A DNA stretch of 17,148 nucleotides, taken from Bacillota bacterium. GTDB lineage: Bacteria; Bacillota; Clostridia; Christensenellales; CAG-138. The stretch spans positions 1 to 17,148 of the forward strand of contig JAEXTB010000310.1 of the NCBI GenBank assembly GCA_023453725.1, read 5' to 3'. Position numbers and translations under genes: made by a program. A model generated the notes under the pieces. That model saw nothing but the letters and a program-made list of their open reading frames with translations, was not told the DNA's origin and searched no databases. Positions 1 through 7,747 of the stretch are shown here, piece after piece (position 1 is the first letter of the stretch; every line of letters begins with the position of its first letter).

Positions 1-1580
1 GGGATGTCCTTTTCCGGTATACCGCAGCCGGTATCCTTGACGCAGATGTTGACCCGCACGCCGTCCTCGCCATATAGCGTGATGGTGCCGCCTTCAGGCG
101 TGTAGCGCATGGCGTTGTCAAGAAGAATGACAAGCACCTGCTCCACTCGGTCCGGGTCGGTCAATACATGAGGAAGCTGGGGCGCGTCAACCAATAAAGT
201 AATGCCACGCTGGGTGGCCTCCTTGATATAGCTCTGGCGAACATCTTCGAGCACTTCATTGATGTCCAGTTCAACAAGCTCCATGTATTCTGTCCCCGCC
301 TGCAGGCGGGAAAGCTGCAGCATATCGGTAATAAGGCGGGACAGCCGCATGACCTCTTTGAGCATAATGCGGTAGTACCGCTGCCTGTCCGCTTCCTCTT
401 TGACCATGCCGTCTGCAAGGGGCTCCAACAGTCCCCGCACCGCGGTGAGCGGCGTTCTTAGTTCATGGCTGACATTTGCGACATATTCCCGCCGGGTACG
501 CTCGAGGCGCTCCATTTCCGTCATATCCTTAAAGAGGCCTACAACCCCGGTGCGCTCCCCCTGCTCCGTCACAACGGGGGAGATGGTAATCCACAGCATT
601 TTATCCCCCGGGAGCTGGTAGCGCATGTTCTGCATTTCCCCCGTGCGGTTTACCTCGTCAAATGCCTCCCAAATGACGGGGTCGGGTATGAGTTCGCTGC
701 GGGAATTGACGCGCACCGAGCCAAACATGCGCATAAGAGCAGGATTGTAATGCGTGAGTACTCCTACGCTGTCCGTTGCGGCAATGCCCTCCGAGAAGCT
801 GTAGAGGAGTTGGTTGAGCTGGCTCTTTTCGGCCCGCAACTGATAAATGGCCTGTGTTAGCGTATCGCACATCTGGTTGAGTGCGCGCGCAAGCATGCCG
901 ACTTCGCCGACCTCTTTTTCATTGGCGCGTATCTTAAAATTCCCCTGGCTCATTTCTATCGCGACGCCCGCCATCTCATGCAACGGCTCCGCAAGGCGCT
1001 TCACGCCAAAGGACGACGCGACGAGCATCACCGGAAGCACCACCGCTACCACAAGCAGCAGCGAGCGGTTGAGCCGCTCAGTCGTCGTGTTGATCTCCTC
1101 TTCGGACTTTAGCAAAAACACGCTTCCCGTTATATTGCCGTTTGCGTCTTTTACGGGTATGCAGATGGAGAGCGCAAGCCGACCGTCCGGCGTACGGATA
1201 TCGTCATGCTGCGTGGTCTCTCCCTCAAGCGACTTTTGAAGTTCGCGGTTGAGCGTATCCAAATAAATCTGCGGCGCCTTGTCGAGCGCCACCGTATGGT
1301 ATAGCGGTGTGCCCGAAGCGTCCGTAATAATACCCGTTACGCCCGAAGCGCGCATCAGGCCATCCGCTAGGCGAGAAAACGTCTCCTTTTCCACATTGCC
1401 TTCATTGTACTCCGTCAGAAGCTGGCTCACCGCTTTCGCCTTGGGGGTAAGCTCGGTGAGCATAATGGATGTATAGGCATCGCGGCTCAAATACATATAG
1501 CCCCCCGTGGTCAGCAGGGAGGCTATGAGCACCGTAAGCGCCAGCATCATCAGCATGCGCCAAAGGAAAATGCTCCGCAT
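1..1580 (-). CDS. Sensor histidine kinase (HAMP-PAS-HisKA-HATPase), C-terminus cut by window edge
   Basis: The frame is open from the ATG at 1580 to the left edge, giving 526 codons with the end missing. Visible parts in order: a membrane segment at about residues 7-30, an extracytoplasmic sensor region at about 31-172, a second membrane segment at about 173-193, HAMP at about 194-247, a PAS-like region at about 250-352, and HisKA with the phospho-acceptor H372 in the motif SHELRTPLTA. The ATPase N-box follows around N489 (LLDNAMRYTPEGG), then the G1 box DTGCGIP at 516-522. The F and G2 boxes lie beyond the window. The start follows GAAAGGGA. The order of domains is that of WalK/PhoR/ResE-type kinases. 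It follows the response regulator at 1783-2457, its likely partner, but a 200-bp gap holding a structured repeat separates them. The signal sensed is unknown; the neighbouring cell-wall genes suggest envelope state (inference). Confidence 0.93.
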   Translation of the reverse strand, partial: MRSIFLWRMLMMLALTVLIASLLTTGGYMYLSRDAYTSIMLTELTPKAKAVSQLLTEYNEGNVEKETFSRLADGLMRASGVTGIITDASGTPLYHTVALDKAPQIYLDTLNRELQKSLEGETTQHDDIRTPDGRLALSICIPVKDANGNITGSVFLLKSEEEINTTTERLNRSLLLVVAVVLPVMLVASSFGVKRLAEPLHEMAGVAIEMSQGNFKIRANEKEVGEVGMLARALNQMCDTLTQAIYQLRAEKSQLNQLLYSFSEGIAATDSVGVLTHYNPALMRMFGSVRVNSRSELIPDPVIWEAFDEVNRTGEMQNMRYQLPGDKMLWITISPVVTEQGERTGVVGLFKDMTEMERLERTRREYVANVSHELRTPLTAVRGLLEPLADGMVKEEADRQRYYRIMLKEVMRLSRLITDMLQLSRLQAGTEYMELVELDINEVLEDVRQSYIKEATQRGITLLVDAPQLPHVLTDPDRVEQVLVILLDNAMRYTPEGGTITLYGEDGVRVNICVKDTGCGIPEKDI

Positions 1581-1630
1581 GGTAAAAGTCCCTTTCAAGA
1601 AAAACAGGTGCGTACGCCGCACCTAGCAGA

Positions 1631-1776
1631 AGAATCCTTTCAGGGGCTTTGCCCCTGTACCCCACCCAAGGGACCTATCCCCTGGGGACCCCTTCCAAAC
1701 GCCTTACATAGGCATCTCCAAAGTGGGTTCTTAGGGTCGTTAGTCCCTAAACGGAGGTATGGAGGCGGCACCTCCA
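1631..1776 (-). repeat. Structured repeat element, copy A (three hairpins)
   Basis: Read on the minus strand this gap holds hairpin 1 (TGGAGG/CCTCCA, 1760-1776), hairpin 2 (TTAGGG/CCCTAA, 1731-1750, followed by GAACC), a GC-rich middle with TCCC/GGGA boxes, and hairpin 3 (CAGGGGC-aaa-GCCCCTG, 1641-1657, followed by GAAA). The same modules in the same order occur on the plus strand at 12861-12997. No open frame here looks like a gene. It sits between the stop of the response regulator and the RBS of the kinase, so it is probably transcribed in this operon. It may terminate or stabilise part of the transcript (inference). Boundaries are approximate. Confidence 0.72.
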
Positions 1777-1782
1777 TCGCTT

Positions 1783-2457
1783 CTAATCCACTTCAAACTT
1801 GTAGCCGACGCCATAGATGGTCTTGATGCTCCATCCCAAGCCTTCGTTATCAAGCTTTGCGCGGATGCGCTTGATATGCGTATCCACCGTGCGCGTTTCT
1901 CCGGCAAAATCGTATCCCCACACGCGGTTTAATAGCTGCTCCCGTGTGAACACCTGCCCGGGATTGGACGCGAGCATGTGTAAAATCTCAATCTCCTTGG
2001 GCGTGCAGACGACCGGCTCGCCGCGCAAAGTAACAGTATAGCTTTTTAAGTCAATGGCAAGGCCGTTGAATGTGAGAGCGCCATCGTCCCCATCCTGCTG
2101 CTCCTGCGTACGCCGGAGCACCGCCTTGATGCGGGCGACCACCTCACGCGGGCTGAACGGCTTTACGATATAATCGTCTGCACCCAATTCAAGGCCCACA
2201 ATGCGGTCCACTTCCTCGCCCTTTGCGGTCAGCATGATGATGGGCAAATGGGAAGTCTTGCGGATTTCCTTGCACACCTCAATGCCAGTGCGGCCGGGCA
2301 TCATGATATCCAGCACCGCAAGCGCGATTTCAGGGCCGACAGCCGCAACCGCCGCGTCCCCATCGTAAACATCCACAGGCTCGTAACCCTCGGCCTTCAG
2401 ATAGATACCCAACGCCTCGTGTACGATCTGATCGTCATCGGCAACAAGTATTTTCAT
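1783..2457 (-). CDS. OmpR/PhoB-family response regulator
   Basis: This 224-residue protein has the normal length for the family. The N-terminal receiver domain (about 1-118) has the acidic DDD at 7-9, phospho-acceptor D50 in LDIMMPG, T77 in MLTAKG and K99 in YIVKPF. The C-terminal winged-helix domain (about 128-222) contains TPKEIEIL, TREQLLNRVWGYDF and RTVDTHIKRIRAKL, followed by the hairpin-wing segment IKTIYGVGYKF typical of PhoB-type DNA binding. It starts at ATG 2457 behind GGAGGA with a 6-base spacer. It lies only 30 bp after the stop of the SH3/peptidoglycan-binding gene and upstream of the kinase, so the three genes are probably co-transcribed. It is most like WalR/PhoP/ResD-type regulators. 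Its targets cannot be read from this window. Confidence 0.97.
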   Translation of the reverse strand: MKILVADDDQIVHEALGIYLKAEGYEPVDVYDGDAAVAAVGPEIALAVLDIMMPGRTGIEVCKEIRKTSHLPIIMLTAKGEEVDRIVGLELGADDYIVKPFSPREVVARIKAVLRRTQEQQDGDDGALTFNGLAIDLKSYTVTLRGEPVVCTPKEIEILHMLASNPGQVFTREQLLNRVWGYDFAGETRTVDTHIKRIRAKLDNEGLGWSIKTIYGVGYKFEVD

Positions 2458-2487
2458 GGATTTCCTCCGTCCTTAAATTCCAATTTC

Positions 2488-3627
2488 CTATTTGCCTGCG
2501 CGGTAGGCTGCCTGCACCATGGCCTGGTGCCGGGGGCAGGGCCTCCCTGTTTCATGTACCTTGGAATTGAGCAAATGTACGCAAAAATGACCCGGAAAAT
2601 TGTTGCTGGCGGTCGGGTCCGCCATATGCGGCATGCAGTGCATGCTGGCCGCGACATACTTGCCGCGGAAGCTGACCCAGATGGCCCGCCTGTTCCAACT
2701 CCACTCTCCGCCCGCAATTTTTTTCATGGTTGCGGTATCGGAAGCAGTAACCGGTTCGCTGTCCGCATGGTACCAGCCGCCAAACCTGCGCGCCTGGAAC
2801 GAAAGCCCCGTCTTAACGTCTACAATGGTGAACTTTGCGCCCTTATAGAGCCATTCGTCCCCACCCTTGAACCAGTCAAGCATCTCGACGCTGCCCTTGA
2901 TCTGGGTGGCGGTGGCGTTCGCCTTGGTTATTTTGTTGTTGATATCGTACAGCGCGTCCAGAGTGGTAGCACCCGCAACGCCGTCAGAAGCAAACTCGTT
3001 CGCTTTTTGGAATTCCGCCACGGCCTGCCTTGTCTTTGCGCCGTAGCTTCCGGTGACATCCACCTTTCCAAGGAAGCCCCTGTCGCAGAGCTCTGTTTGC
3101 ATCCGCTTTACTTCCTGGCCTTCCATGCCCACCTTGAGCATGTTGCTGGCGGTATTGGTGGCCTGTGTCATCAGCAGGTAGTTGCGGTGAATATAGCCTA
3201 CGTTGTCCCCCGCTACGACAAAGTACCAATCCCCGATCATTTGCTTGACCTTTACGCCCTGGCTTGCGGCAAGCTCCGCAACCACATAGGCGGATTGTCC
3301 CGGGCCGCCGCGCAGTTTTACGCCGTCCTCAAGCACATAGCCGGCGCGGCTTCCCACGGCGTTTACAAATATGAAATCCTGCCTCAAATAGCCGACCATA
3401 TCGCCATAAAGCACCCTGTACCAGCCTGCGTCCTCGCCAAGCACCTCTACCTCTGTCCCCAGCGGAAGCTGGGTTAGGACGGCAGAGTCCGTATTCGGCT
3501 CACTCCTAAGCCGGACGTCCTCCGCTGTGACCTGCCCGAATTCGCGCGCGCGCGCGGTAGCCGTGCCGCTGGCAATGAACAGCAGCAAGGCAAACAGCAA
3601 AGCGGTGGCGACGAGACGTTTTGTCAT
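2488..3627 (-). CDS. Secreted SH3 / peptidoglycan-binding protein with a His/Cys-containing C-terminal domain
   Basis: This 379-residue protein starts with a signal peptide (MTKRLVATALLFALLLFIAS, cleavage near 24-28). Two bacterial SH3 domains follow at about 30-88 (VRLRSEPNTDSAVLTQLPLGTEVEVL) and 95-153 (VKLRGGPGQSAYVVAELA). A PG_binding_1 repeat lies at about 164-228 (GMEGQEVKRMQTEL, TRQAVAEFQKAN, DGVAGATTLDAL). The last 115 residues form a separate domain with conserved-looking H330, C331 and H334 (MHCMPH) and the motif GHFCVHLLNS around C349. I have an unverified memory of this module at the end of other Firmicutes SH3/peptidoglycan-binding proteins; it loosely recalls the HxxxxGC arrangement of YkuD L,D-transpeptidases, but that assignment is unproven. 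It is probably exported and wall-associated. Gene order with a PBP and a two-component system supports a wall role. It has its own extended -10 promoter at 3712. Confidence 0.9.
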   Translation of the reverse strand: MTKRLVATALLFALLLFIASGTATARAREFGQVTAEDVRLRSEPNTDSAVLTQLPLGTEVEVLGEDAGWYRVLYGDMVGYLRQDFIFVNAVGSRAGYVLEDGVKLRGGPGQSAYVVAELAASQGVKVKQMIGDWYFVVAGDNVGYIHRNYLLMTQATNTASNMLKVGMEGQEVKRMQTELCDRGFLGKVDVTGSYGAKTRQAVAEFQKANEFASDGVAGATTLDALYDINNKITKANATATQIKGSVEMLDWFKGGDEWLYKGAKFTIVDVKTGLSFQARRFGGWYHADSEPVTASDTATMKKIAGGEWSWNRRAIWVSFRGKYVAASMHCMPHMADPTASNNFPGHFCVHLLNSKVHETGRPCPRHQAMVQAAYRAGK

Positions 3628-3687
3628 ATGTATTGTACCTTCAAGCTCCGTCCTTAAGATAGATCAGGTTATTTACATTCCCGAATA

Positions 3688-3720
3688 TCCCAACTTGGGA
3701 CATGCAGCATGATTATAGCA
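3688..3720 (-). promoter_or_regulatory. Extended -10 promoter with a 13-bp palindrome just downstream
   Basis: On the minus strand TATAAT (3712-3717) is preceded by TG plus one base, an extended -10, with a weak TTTTCA -35 about 15 bp upstream. Just after the expected start of transcription is the perfect palindrome TCCCAACTTGGGA (3688-3700). It could be a repressor site or a 5'-UTR element for the SH3/regulator/kinase operon. No regulator is identified. Confidence 0.55.
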
Positions 3721-3756
3721 TACCCATCCCCGTGAAAAGCCCGGATTTCTTAGATT

Positions 3757-4377
3757 TCACCGTTTGTTCACAGCGTACAGGCGGCCCAGTGCAATCGCAT
3801 CCGCCTTGCATACGTCAAGGAGCGCCCGGTTGTAGATCACCCCAGCCGGATGGTAAAGCGGAAACAGTGTCGTGCGCATGTCACCAAGCATTACATCCAT
3901 AGACGCACCATGCAGCGAACCAATCGTTCCCTTCCCTTTCCCGCACAGCGCTAATACAGCCGACAGCGGTACATTGCCAAGCGTGGCAACACAGGAGGGC
4001 CTTAGCAGCAGCAACTCTTCCCGCAAAAGCGGCAGTGATGCCGCAACCTCGTTTTTATCCGGCGTGCGGTTGCGCACGGAACGCTCCGAGACCGTTACTG
4101 GACGGTATTTCACGGCGTTTGTAATAAACACGTCCCCGCGTGGGATGCCCGCAAGCGCCAGCAGTTCATCAAGCTGCTTCCCCGCTTTTCCGATAAACGG
4201 ACGCCCGGCTTTGGTTTCCTCCGCCCCCGGCGCTTCACCGATTAAAACAAGGAAAGGCCGCACAGGCCCCTGCCCAAACACGGGAAATTCATGCATCCCG
4301 GCGGGTGCATCGGACTTGGAAAGCGCACTTAGGCGCGCGCGCTCTTTTTCATAAAGCGCGGTCAGTTCCGCCGTCAT
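3757..4377 (-). CDS. Uracil-DNA glycosylase family 4-like protein lacking Fe-S ligands
   Basis: This 206-residue protein has the usual family-4 length. It shows the glycosylase motif GEAPGAEE at 47-54, then GRPFIGKAGKQLDELL, the strand/motif FITNAVKYRP with N87, a central LRPSCVATLGN, and the C-terminal YHPAGVIYNRALL with H176. These match the family that removes uracil from DNA in base-excision repair. Family-4 enzymes normally carry a 4Fe-4S cluster bound by four cysteines, two of them near the N-terminus and one in a C-R/K-P-Y/F-L context. Here the only cysteines are 129, 145 and 190, the N-terminal pair is absent, and the C-x-P-x-L position reads SLPLL. The gene starts in an ATGA overlap with the stop of the PBP gene, so translation is probably coupled. 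Function is supported by the motifs; activity without a cluster is uncertain. Confidence 0.88.
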   Translation of the reverse strand: MTAELTALYEKERARLSALSKSDAPAGMHEFPVFGQGPVRPFLVLIGEAPGAEETKAGRPFIGKAGKQLDELLALAGIPRGDVFITNAVKYRPVTVSERSVRNRTPDKNEVAASLPLLREELLLLRPSCVATLGNVPLSAVLALCGKGKGTIGSLHGASMDVMLGDMRTTLFPLYHPAGVIYNRALLDVCKADAIALGRLYAVNKR

Positions 4378-7301
4378 GGAACTTGCTCCGGGGTACTTGT
4401 CTCCCCTGGCGCTGGCGTACTCTGGGGCGTTGAGATGCCCCGCACACGCGAAAGCTCCTGTTGTGCGTCCATAATCGCATAGGTGATGGACTGCATGCTG
4501 CTGCTGTTCAACACGGTATAGAGTTTATCCGCTTTTTGCGTGAGTATGGAAACGTCCTCTGCACCAAGCGTGTTGGAAGCGATGGCGTCAAGTATCTCCT
4601 GTCTGAGCAGAATTGCCCGGTTGCGCAATTCCATAATGTTCTGGCCTGCGCCCGTATGCAGCGTACACGTCCCCTGGGAAGAGGACATATCCTGCACAAA
4701 CTGCTCCAGCGTAAGCGTTGTTCTTACCGCGTTCGGAATTCCCTGCTTTAGCACCTCTTCCGAGAACTGATCGTAATACGTGCCCGGACGTACCAAGACG
4801 ACCGCGCCCGACACCACGGTTTCAGTGGGGCAGTTCGGGGTGGCAATCTGTCCGCTCTCGTTGCAGACAGCAACCGCCGCGTGCATATCGCAGGTCTGGG
4901 TGGGGGCGTTCGCCTCCAGGAACCAGTCCGTTACCGGCACATGCCCGGCGCTGTCCGCATAGCAGGCATCGGTTGCAAGAAGACCGGAAACCGAGCATAC
5001 CGTCTTTTTTACAAGCCCAAGCTGCGCGGGGGAGACATCCATAATGCTCTTATCCGGCAGCCCTTCGTGCAGCTTTTCCATGTAGCCCTGCCACAGCAGC
5101 GCGGCGTATTTGCCGCCGGTTGTTTTGTCCTTGAGCACATTCGCGGGATAATCATGCCCAATCCACACGGCAGAGGAATAATAGGGCGTCATGCCCGCAA
5201 AGTATACGCTTCGATAATCCGAGTTGGTACCGGTTTTACCGGCTACCGTCATGCCGCTGATTTTCGCGGAAGTACCCGTACCGCCGCGCACGGCGTCGGT
5301 AAGCATGTCTATGAGCATATAAGCCGTGCTCTCTTGATAGACGCGGTGCGTATCCCGCACGGCGTTCGCATCCAATATGACATTGCCGTTGTCGTCCACC
5401 ACACGGGTAAAGGCGAGCGGCTCTTTATATTCGCCGCCTGCGGCAATCGCGCCGTAGGCCGCCGCCATCTGTATGGTGGTTAGCCCGGAGGTACCCAGCG
5501 CAAGGCCCGGGCCGTCCACATTGACCTTAGCCGGGTTCGCGCCCAGTGACTCCAAGTATTTAGCGCCGACTTCAGGCTGTACGCGCTCATAAAGCGTGCG
5601 CGCAGCCACAACGTTTAGCGATGAAACAATACCGCGCCGAATCGTAACGGGGCCGATATATTTGGCATCTCCAATATAGGGGTAGCCGATTTCGCCGCCC
5701 CATCCCTCGATACGCTGAGGCAGATTTCCGATGATCGTCGCCGGGGAAGCACCCGCGTCAAGCGCGGGGCCGTATACCGCAAGCGGTTTGATGGAGGAAC
5801 CAACCTCCATGTAGCTTTGCGAGGCGCGGTTGGTGCCCTTGCGGATGGTGGGACTCGTACGCCCGCCGATGATGGCCCTGAGTTCTCCGGTGTGGTAATC
5901 AAATATGACCGCTGCCGCCTGCGGATATTCCACCTCAATGACCGTCCCATCCGAAAGCGTCTCTTCATTATGGGCCGCGTTGGGGTCTTTTAACTGCGGA
6001 TAATTGTCCCAGGTCGCTAACGTTTCCTGCACGGTATTCTGCATATCCCTGTCAACCGTGGTGTAGATATGGTAGCCACTGGTTCTCAGCTCGTTTTCCA
6101 CCGCGCTCATATTGGCGTTGGTTTCAGGCAGCCCGCGCTGCGCGAGCAAGTGCTTGACAACATCCCTTATTGCGTATTCTACAAAGTACGGCATATCATA
6201 GAGCTGCGTCTGGGTGGAAACCTCTACGATATGAACTTCTTCCTTGAGTGCCGCCTGATACTCCGCAAGCGTGATGAAGTTTGCTTCATACATGCGTTCG
6301 AGCACCGTATCGGTACGCCGCACTGTATTTTCCCAATACTCCGGGCCGCGCTTGTACATGTTCTTGCGCGGATTGTAATAATACGGGTTTTGCGTCAGGC
6401 CCGCAAGCATGGCGCATTCCCTGATTGTGAGCTGATCAAGTTCCTTGCCGAAATAGTCCTTGGCGGCGGTCTTTACACCATAATTGGATTCGCCAAGGTG
6501 GATATCGTTGAGGTAGGCTTCCAGAATATCACTCTTGCCGATCTCTTTTTCAAGTTCGAGCGCAAGGTAACCTTCCTGAATTTTGCGCTTGTAGTTGCGC
6601 TCTGTACCGACAATTTTATTCTTAATAAGCTGCTGCGTGATGGTGCTGCCGCCTGAGCCGTTGCTGTTTCCTAAAATTTCCAGAGCAGCGGAGAACAGGC
6701 GCTTAATGTCCACGCCCGAATGACGGTAGAAACGGACATCCTCCACCGCCACAAACGCGTTCTGAACCATTTCGGGTATCTGCTCAATATCCACCCAATC
6801 CCGGTATTCCAGATTTGCAATCGTGGTAATCAGCTGGCCGTCTTTGTCGTACAGGTATGACGTCCGGTCTGATTTTGTCAGCTGCGCGCGGTCGATTGTA
6901 GGTGTTGTCTCCACATACGCTTTTGCAATTCCTATACCGGCTCCGAGCAAAGCAAGGCCAAGAAGTACGCCACCGATGACGACGAAATGCAGCGTTGTAA
7001 AAAATACGCTCAGGACAAAAGGACGTCTGCGTACACGTTCCATAAACAAAGGCTCGCTTTCATGCTGTGCTTCTTCGGCATGCTCATCCAACGCATGAAA
7101 CAGCCTGGTCTCTCCCGAATCCTTTTGCGTCTGAACCGCCTTGAAGCGGCGGGTCTGCGCCTGCTGCGGAAAGAGTTCCTCCTCCTCTTCCGTCATACGG
7201 CGCGGCTTTGCGCCACCCGGCATGATCCTCTGCCGGATGGAGGAAAAGATAGTTTCTATGTTTTCTCCTGTTCGGATAAAAAATGATCGAATTTTATTCA
7301 T
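4374..7301 (-). CDS. Class A penicillin-binding protein (PBP1A-type glycosyltransferase/transpeptidase)
   Basis: This is a 975-residue bifunctional cell-wall synthase. It has a 93-residue charged cytoplasmic N-terminus, one membrane segment at about 94-128, and the GT51 glycosyltransferase domain with E187 in AVEDVRFYRHSGVD, followed by GGSTITQQLIKN. The transpeptidase domain has SSIK at 502-505, SLN at 561-563 and KTG at 689-691. About 200 further residues follow, with several cysteines around 'CSVSGLLATDAC', a predicted helical stretch and a Ser/Thr/Pro-rich end. The start is ATG 7301 behind GGAGAGG; an upstream in-frame extension of 31 residues runs over the -10 box and is unlikely to be used. 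The stop overlaps the start of the glycosylase gene. It polymerises and cross-links peptidoglycan outside the membrane. It is longer than many PBP1A proteins because of both termini. Confidence 0.96.
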   Translation of the reverse strand: MNKIRSFFIRTGENIETIFSSIRQRIMPGGAKPRRMTEEEEELFPQQAQTRRFKAVQTQKDSGETRLFHALDEHAEEAQHESEPLFMERVRRRPFVLSVFFTTLHFVVIGGVLLGLALLGAGIGIAKAYVETTPTIDRAQLTKSDRTSYLYDKDGQLITTIANLEYRDWVDIEQIPEMVQNAFVAVEDVRFYRHSGVDIKRLFSAALEILGNSNGSGGSTITQQLIKNKIVGTERNYKRKIQEGYLALELEKEIGKSDILEAYLNDIHLGESNYGVKTAAKDYFGKELDQLTIRECAMLAGLTQNPYYYNPRKNMYKRGPEYWENTVRRTDTVLERMYEANFITLAEYQAALKEEVHIVEVSTQTQLYDMPYFVEYAIRDVVKHLLAQRGLPETNANMSAVENELRTSGYHIYTTVDRDMQNTVQETLATWDNYPQLKDPNAAHNEETLSDGTVIEVEYPQAAAVIFDYHTGELRAIIGGRTSPTIRKGTNRASQSYMEVGSSIKPLAVYGPALDAGASPATIIGNLPQRIEGWGGEIGYPYIGDAKYIGPVTIRRGIVSSLNVVAARTLYERVQPEVGAKYLESLGANPAKVNVDGPGLALGTSGLTTIQMAAAYGAIAAGGEYKEPLAFTRVVDDNGNVILDANAVRDTHRVYQESTAYMLIDMLTDAVRGGTGTSAKISGMTVAGKTGTNSDYRSVYFAGMTPYYSSAVWIGHDYPANVLKDKTTGGKYAALLWQGYMEKLHEGLPDKSIMDVSPAQLGLVKKTVCSVSGLLATDACYADSAGHVPVTDWFLEANAPTQTCDMHAAVAVCNESGQIATPNCPTETVVSGAVVLVRPGTYYDQFSEEVLKQGIPNAVRTTLTLEQFVQDMSSSQGTCTLHTGAGQNIMELRNRAILLRQEILDAIASNTLGAEDVSILTQKADKLYTVLNSSSMQSITYAIMDAQQELSRVRGISTPQSTPAPGETSTPEQVP

Positions 7302-7344
7302 GACCTCTCCAAATTGCCCGTACGGCCCAAGGGTGTTTGGATGT

Positions 7345-7372
7345 ATTATACCACAACCGCACAACGAGGCAA
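7345..7372 (-). promoter_or_regulatory. Promoter of the PBP/glycosylase operon
   Basis: On the minus strand a perfect TATAAT -10 (7345-7350) lies 16 bp from a TTGCCT -35 (7367-7372), about 45 bp upstream of the PBP start codon. It is divergent from the cysE promoter, with the two -35 boxes about 34 bp apart. Confidence 0.65.
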
Positions 7373-7405
7373 ATAGCCGTGTAATTTGGGCCAAAGCGCG
7401 GGCAC

Positions 7406-7435
7406 TTGACAGCCTGCTTTTGCATACAGTACACT
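7406..7435 (+). promoter_or_regulatory. Promoter of the cysE T-box transcript
   Basis: A perfect TTGACA -35 (7406-7411) is followed after 18 bp by TACACT (7430-7435), a 4/6 match to the -10 consensus. It lies directly upstream of the T-box leader. Confidence 0.6.
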
Positions 7436-7440
7436 ATTAT

Positions 7441-7715
7441 AAAGCCATGATGGAGAAAGAGTACCCGGAAACCATCGCAAAGAGAGGGCGGGCCGAAAAC
7501 GGCTGAGAGCCTGCCTGCGTATCCGGCTCGGGGGAAGTGCGTTTCCGTAGCTGCCCGCGACAAAGGGGAATTCCCCAAGTATCGCGGGACGTATGCCGCG
7601 TTAAGGCAAAAGAAGCGGCGCAAGCGGCGGGCAAATTTGCCTATGCATGCGCAAGCAAAGTGGGACCACGGAGCACATCCGTCTTTGAATAGACGAGAAT
7701 GTGCTTTTTTATTTT
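7441..7715 (+). ncRNA. T-box leader of cysE, probable Cys specifier
   Basis: The 300-bp gap upstream of cysE holds a T-box riboswitch. The 5' part has the GAGAAAGAGTA and AGAGA elements of stem I. TGC (7516-7518, Cys) followed by a purine is the best specifier. A middle stem CCCGCGA/TCGCGGG (7554-7588) encloses GGGGAATTCCCC. The antiterminator box is the variant AGTGGGACCACGG (around 7659-7672), whose TGGG would pair with NCCA of the tRNA. The Rho-independent terminator AGCACAT/ATGTGCT with an inner GTCT/AGAC stem ends in a T-run (7672-7710). Uncharged tRNA-Cys should favour read-through into cysE, which fits its role. The specifier assignment is the least certain part. Confidence 0.85.
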
Positions 7716-7747
7716 CCCTGTTAAACAATCTGAAATGAGGGATTTAT

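Noticed and set aside
2248..3477. 409-codon plus-strand open frame across the response regulator and SH3 gene
   Set aside because: It spans two well-supported minus-strand genes and has no recognisable domain; such shadows are common in GC-rich coding DNA.
7302..7394. 31-residue N-terminal extension of the PBP
   Set aside because: It would start upstream of the TATAAT box used for transcription; GGAGAGG before 7301 marks the real start.
7294..7728. 144-codon minus-strand frame upstream of cysE
   Set aside because: It lies across the T-box leader, its terminator and both divergent promoters, and has no domain or signal.
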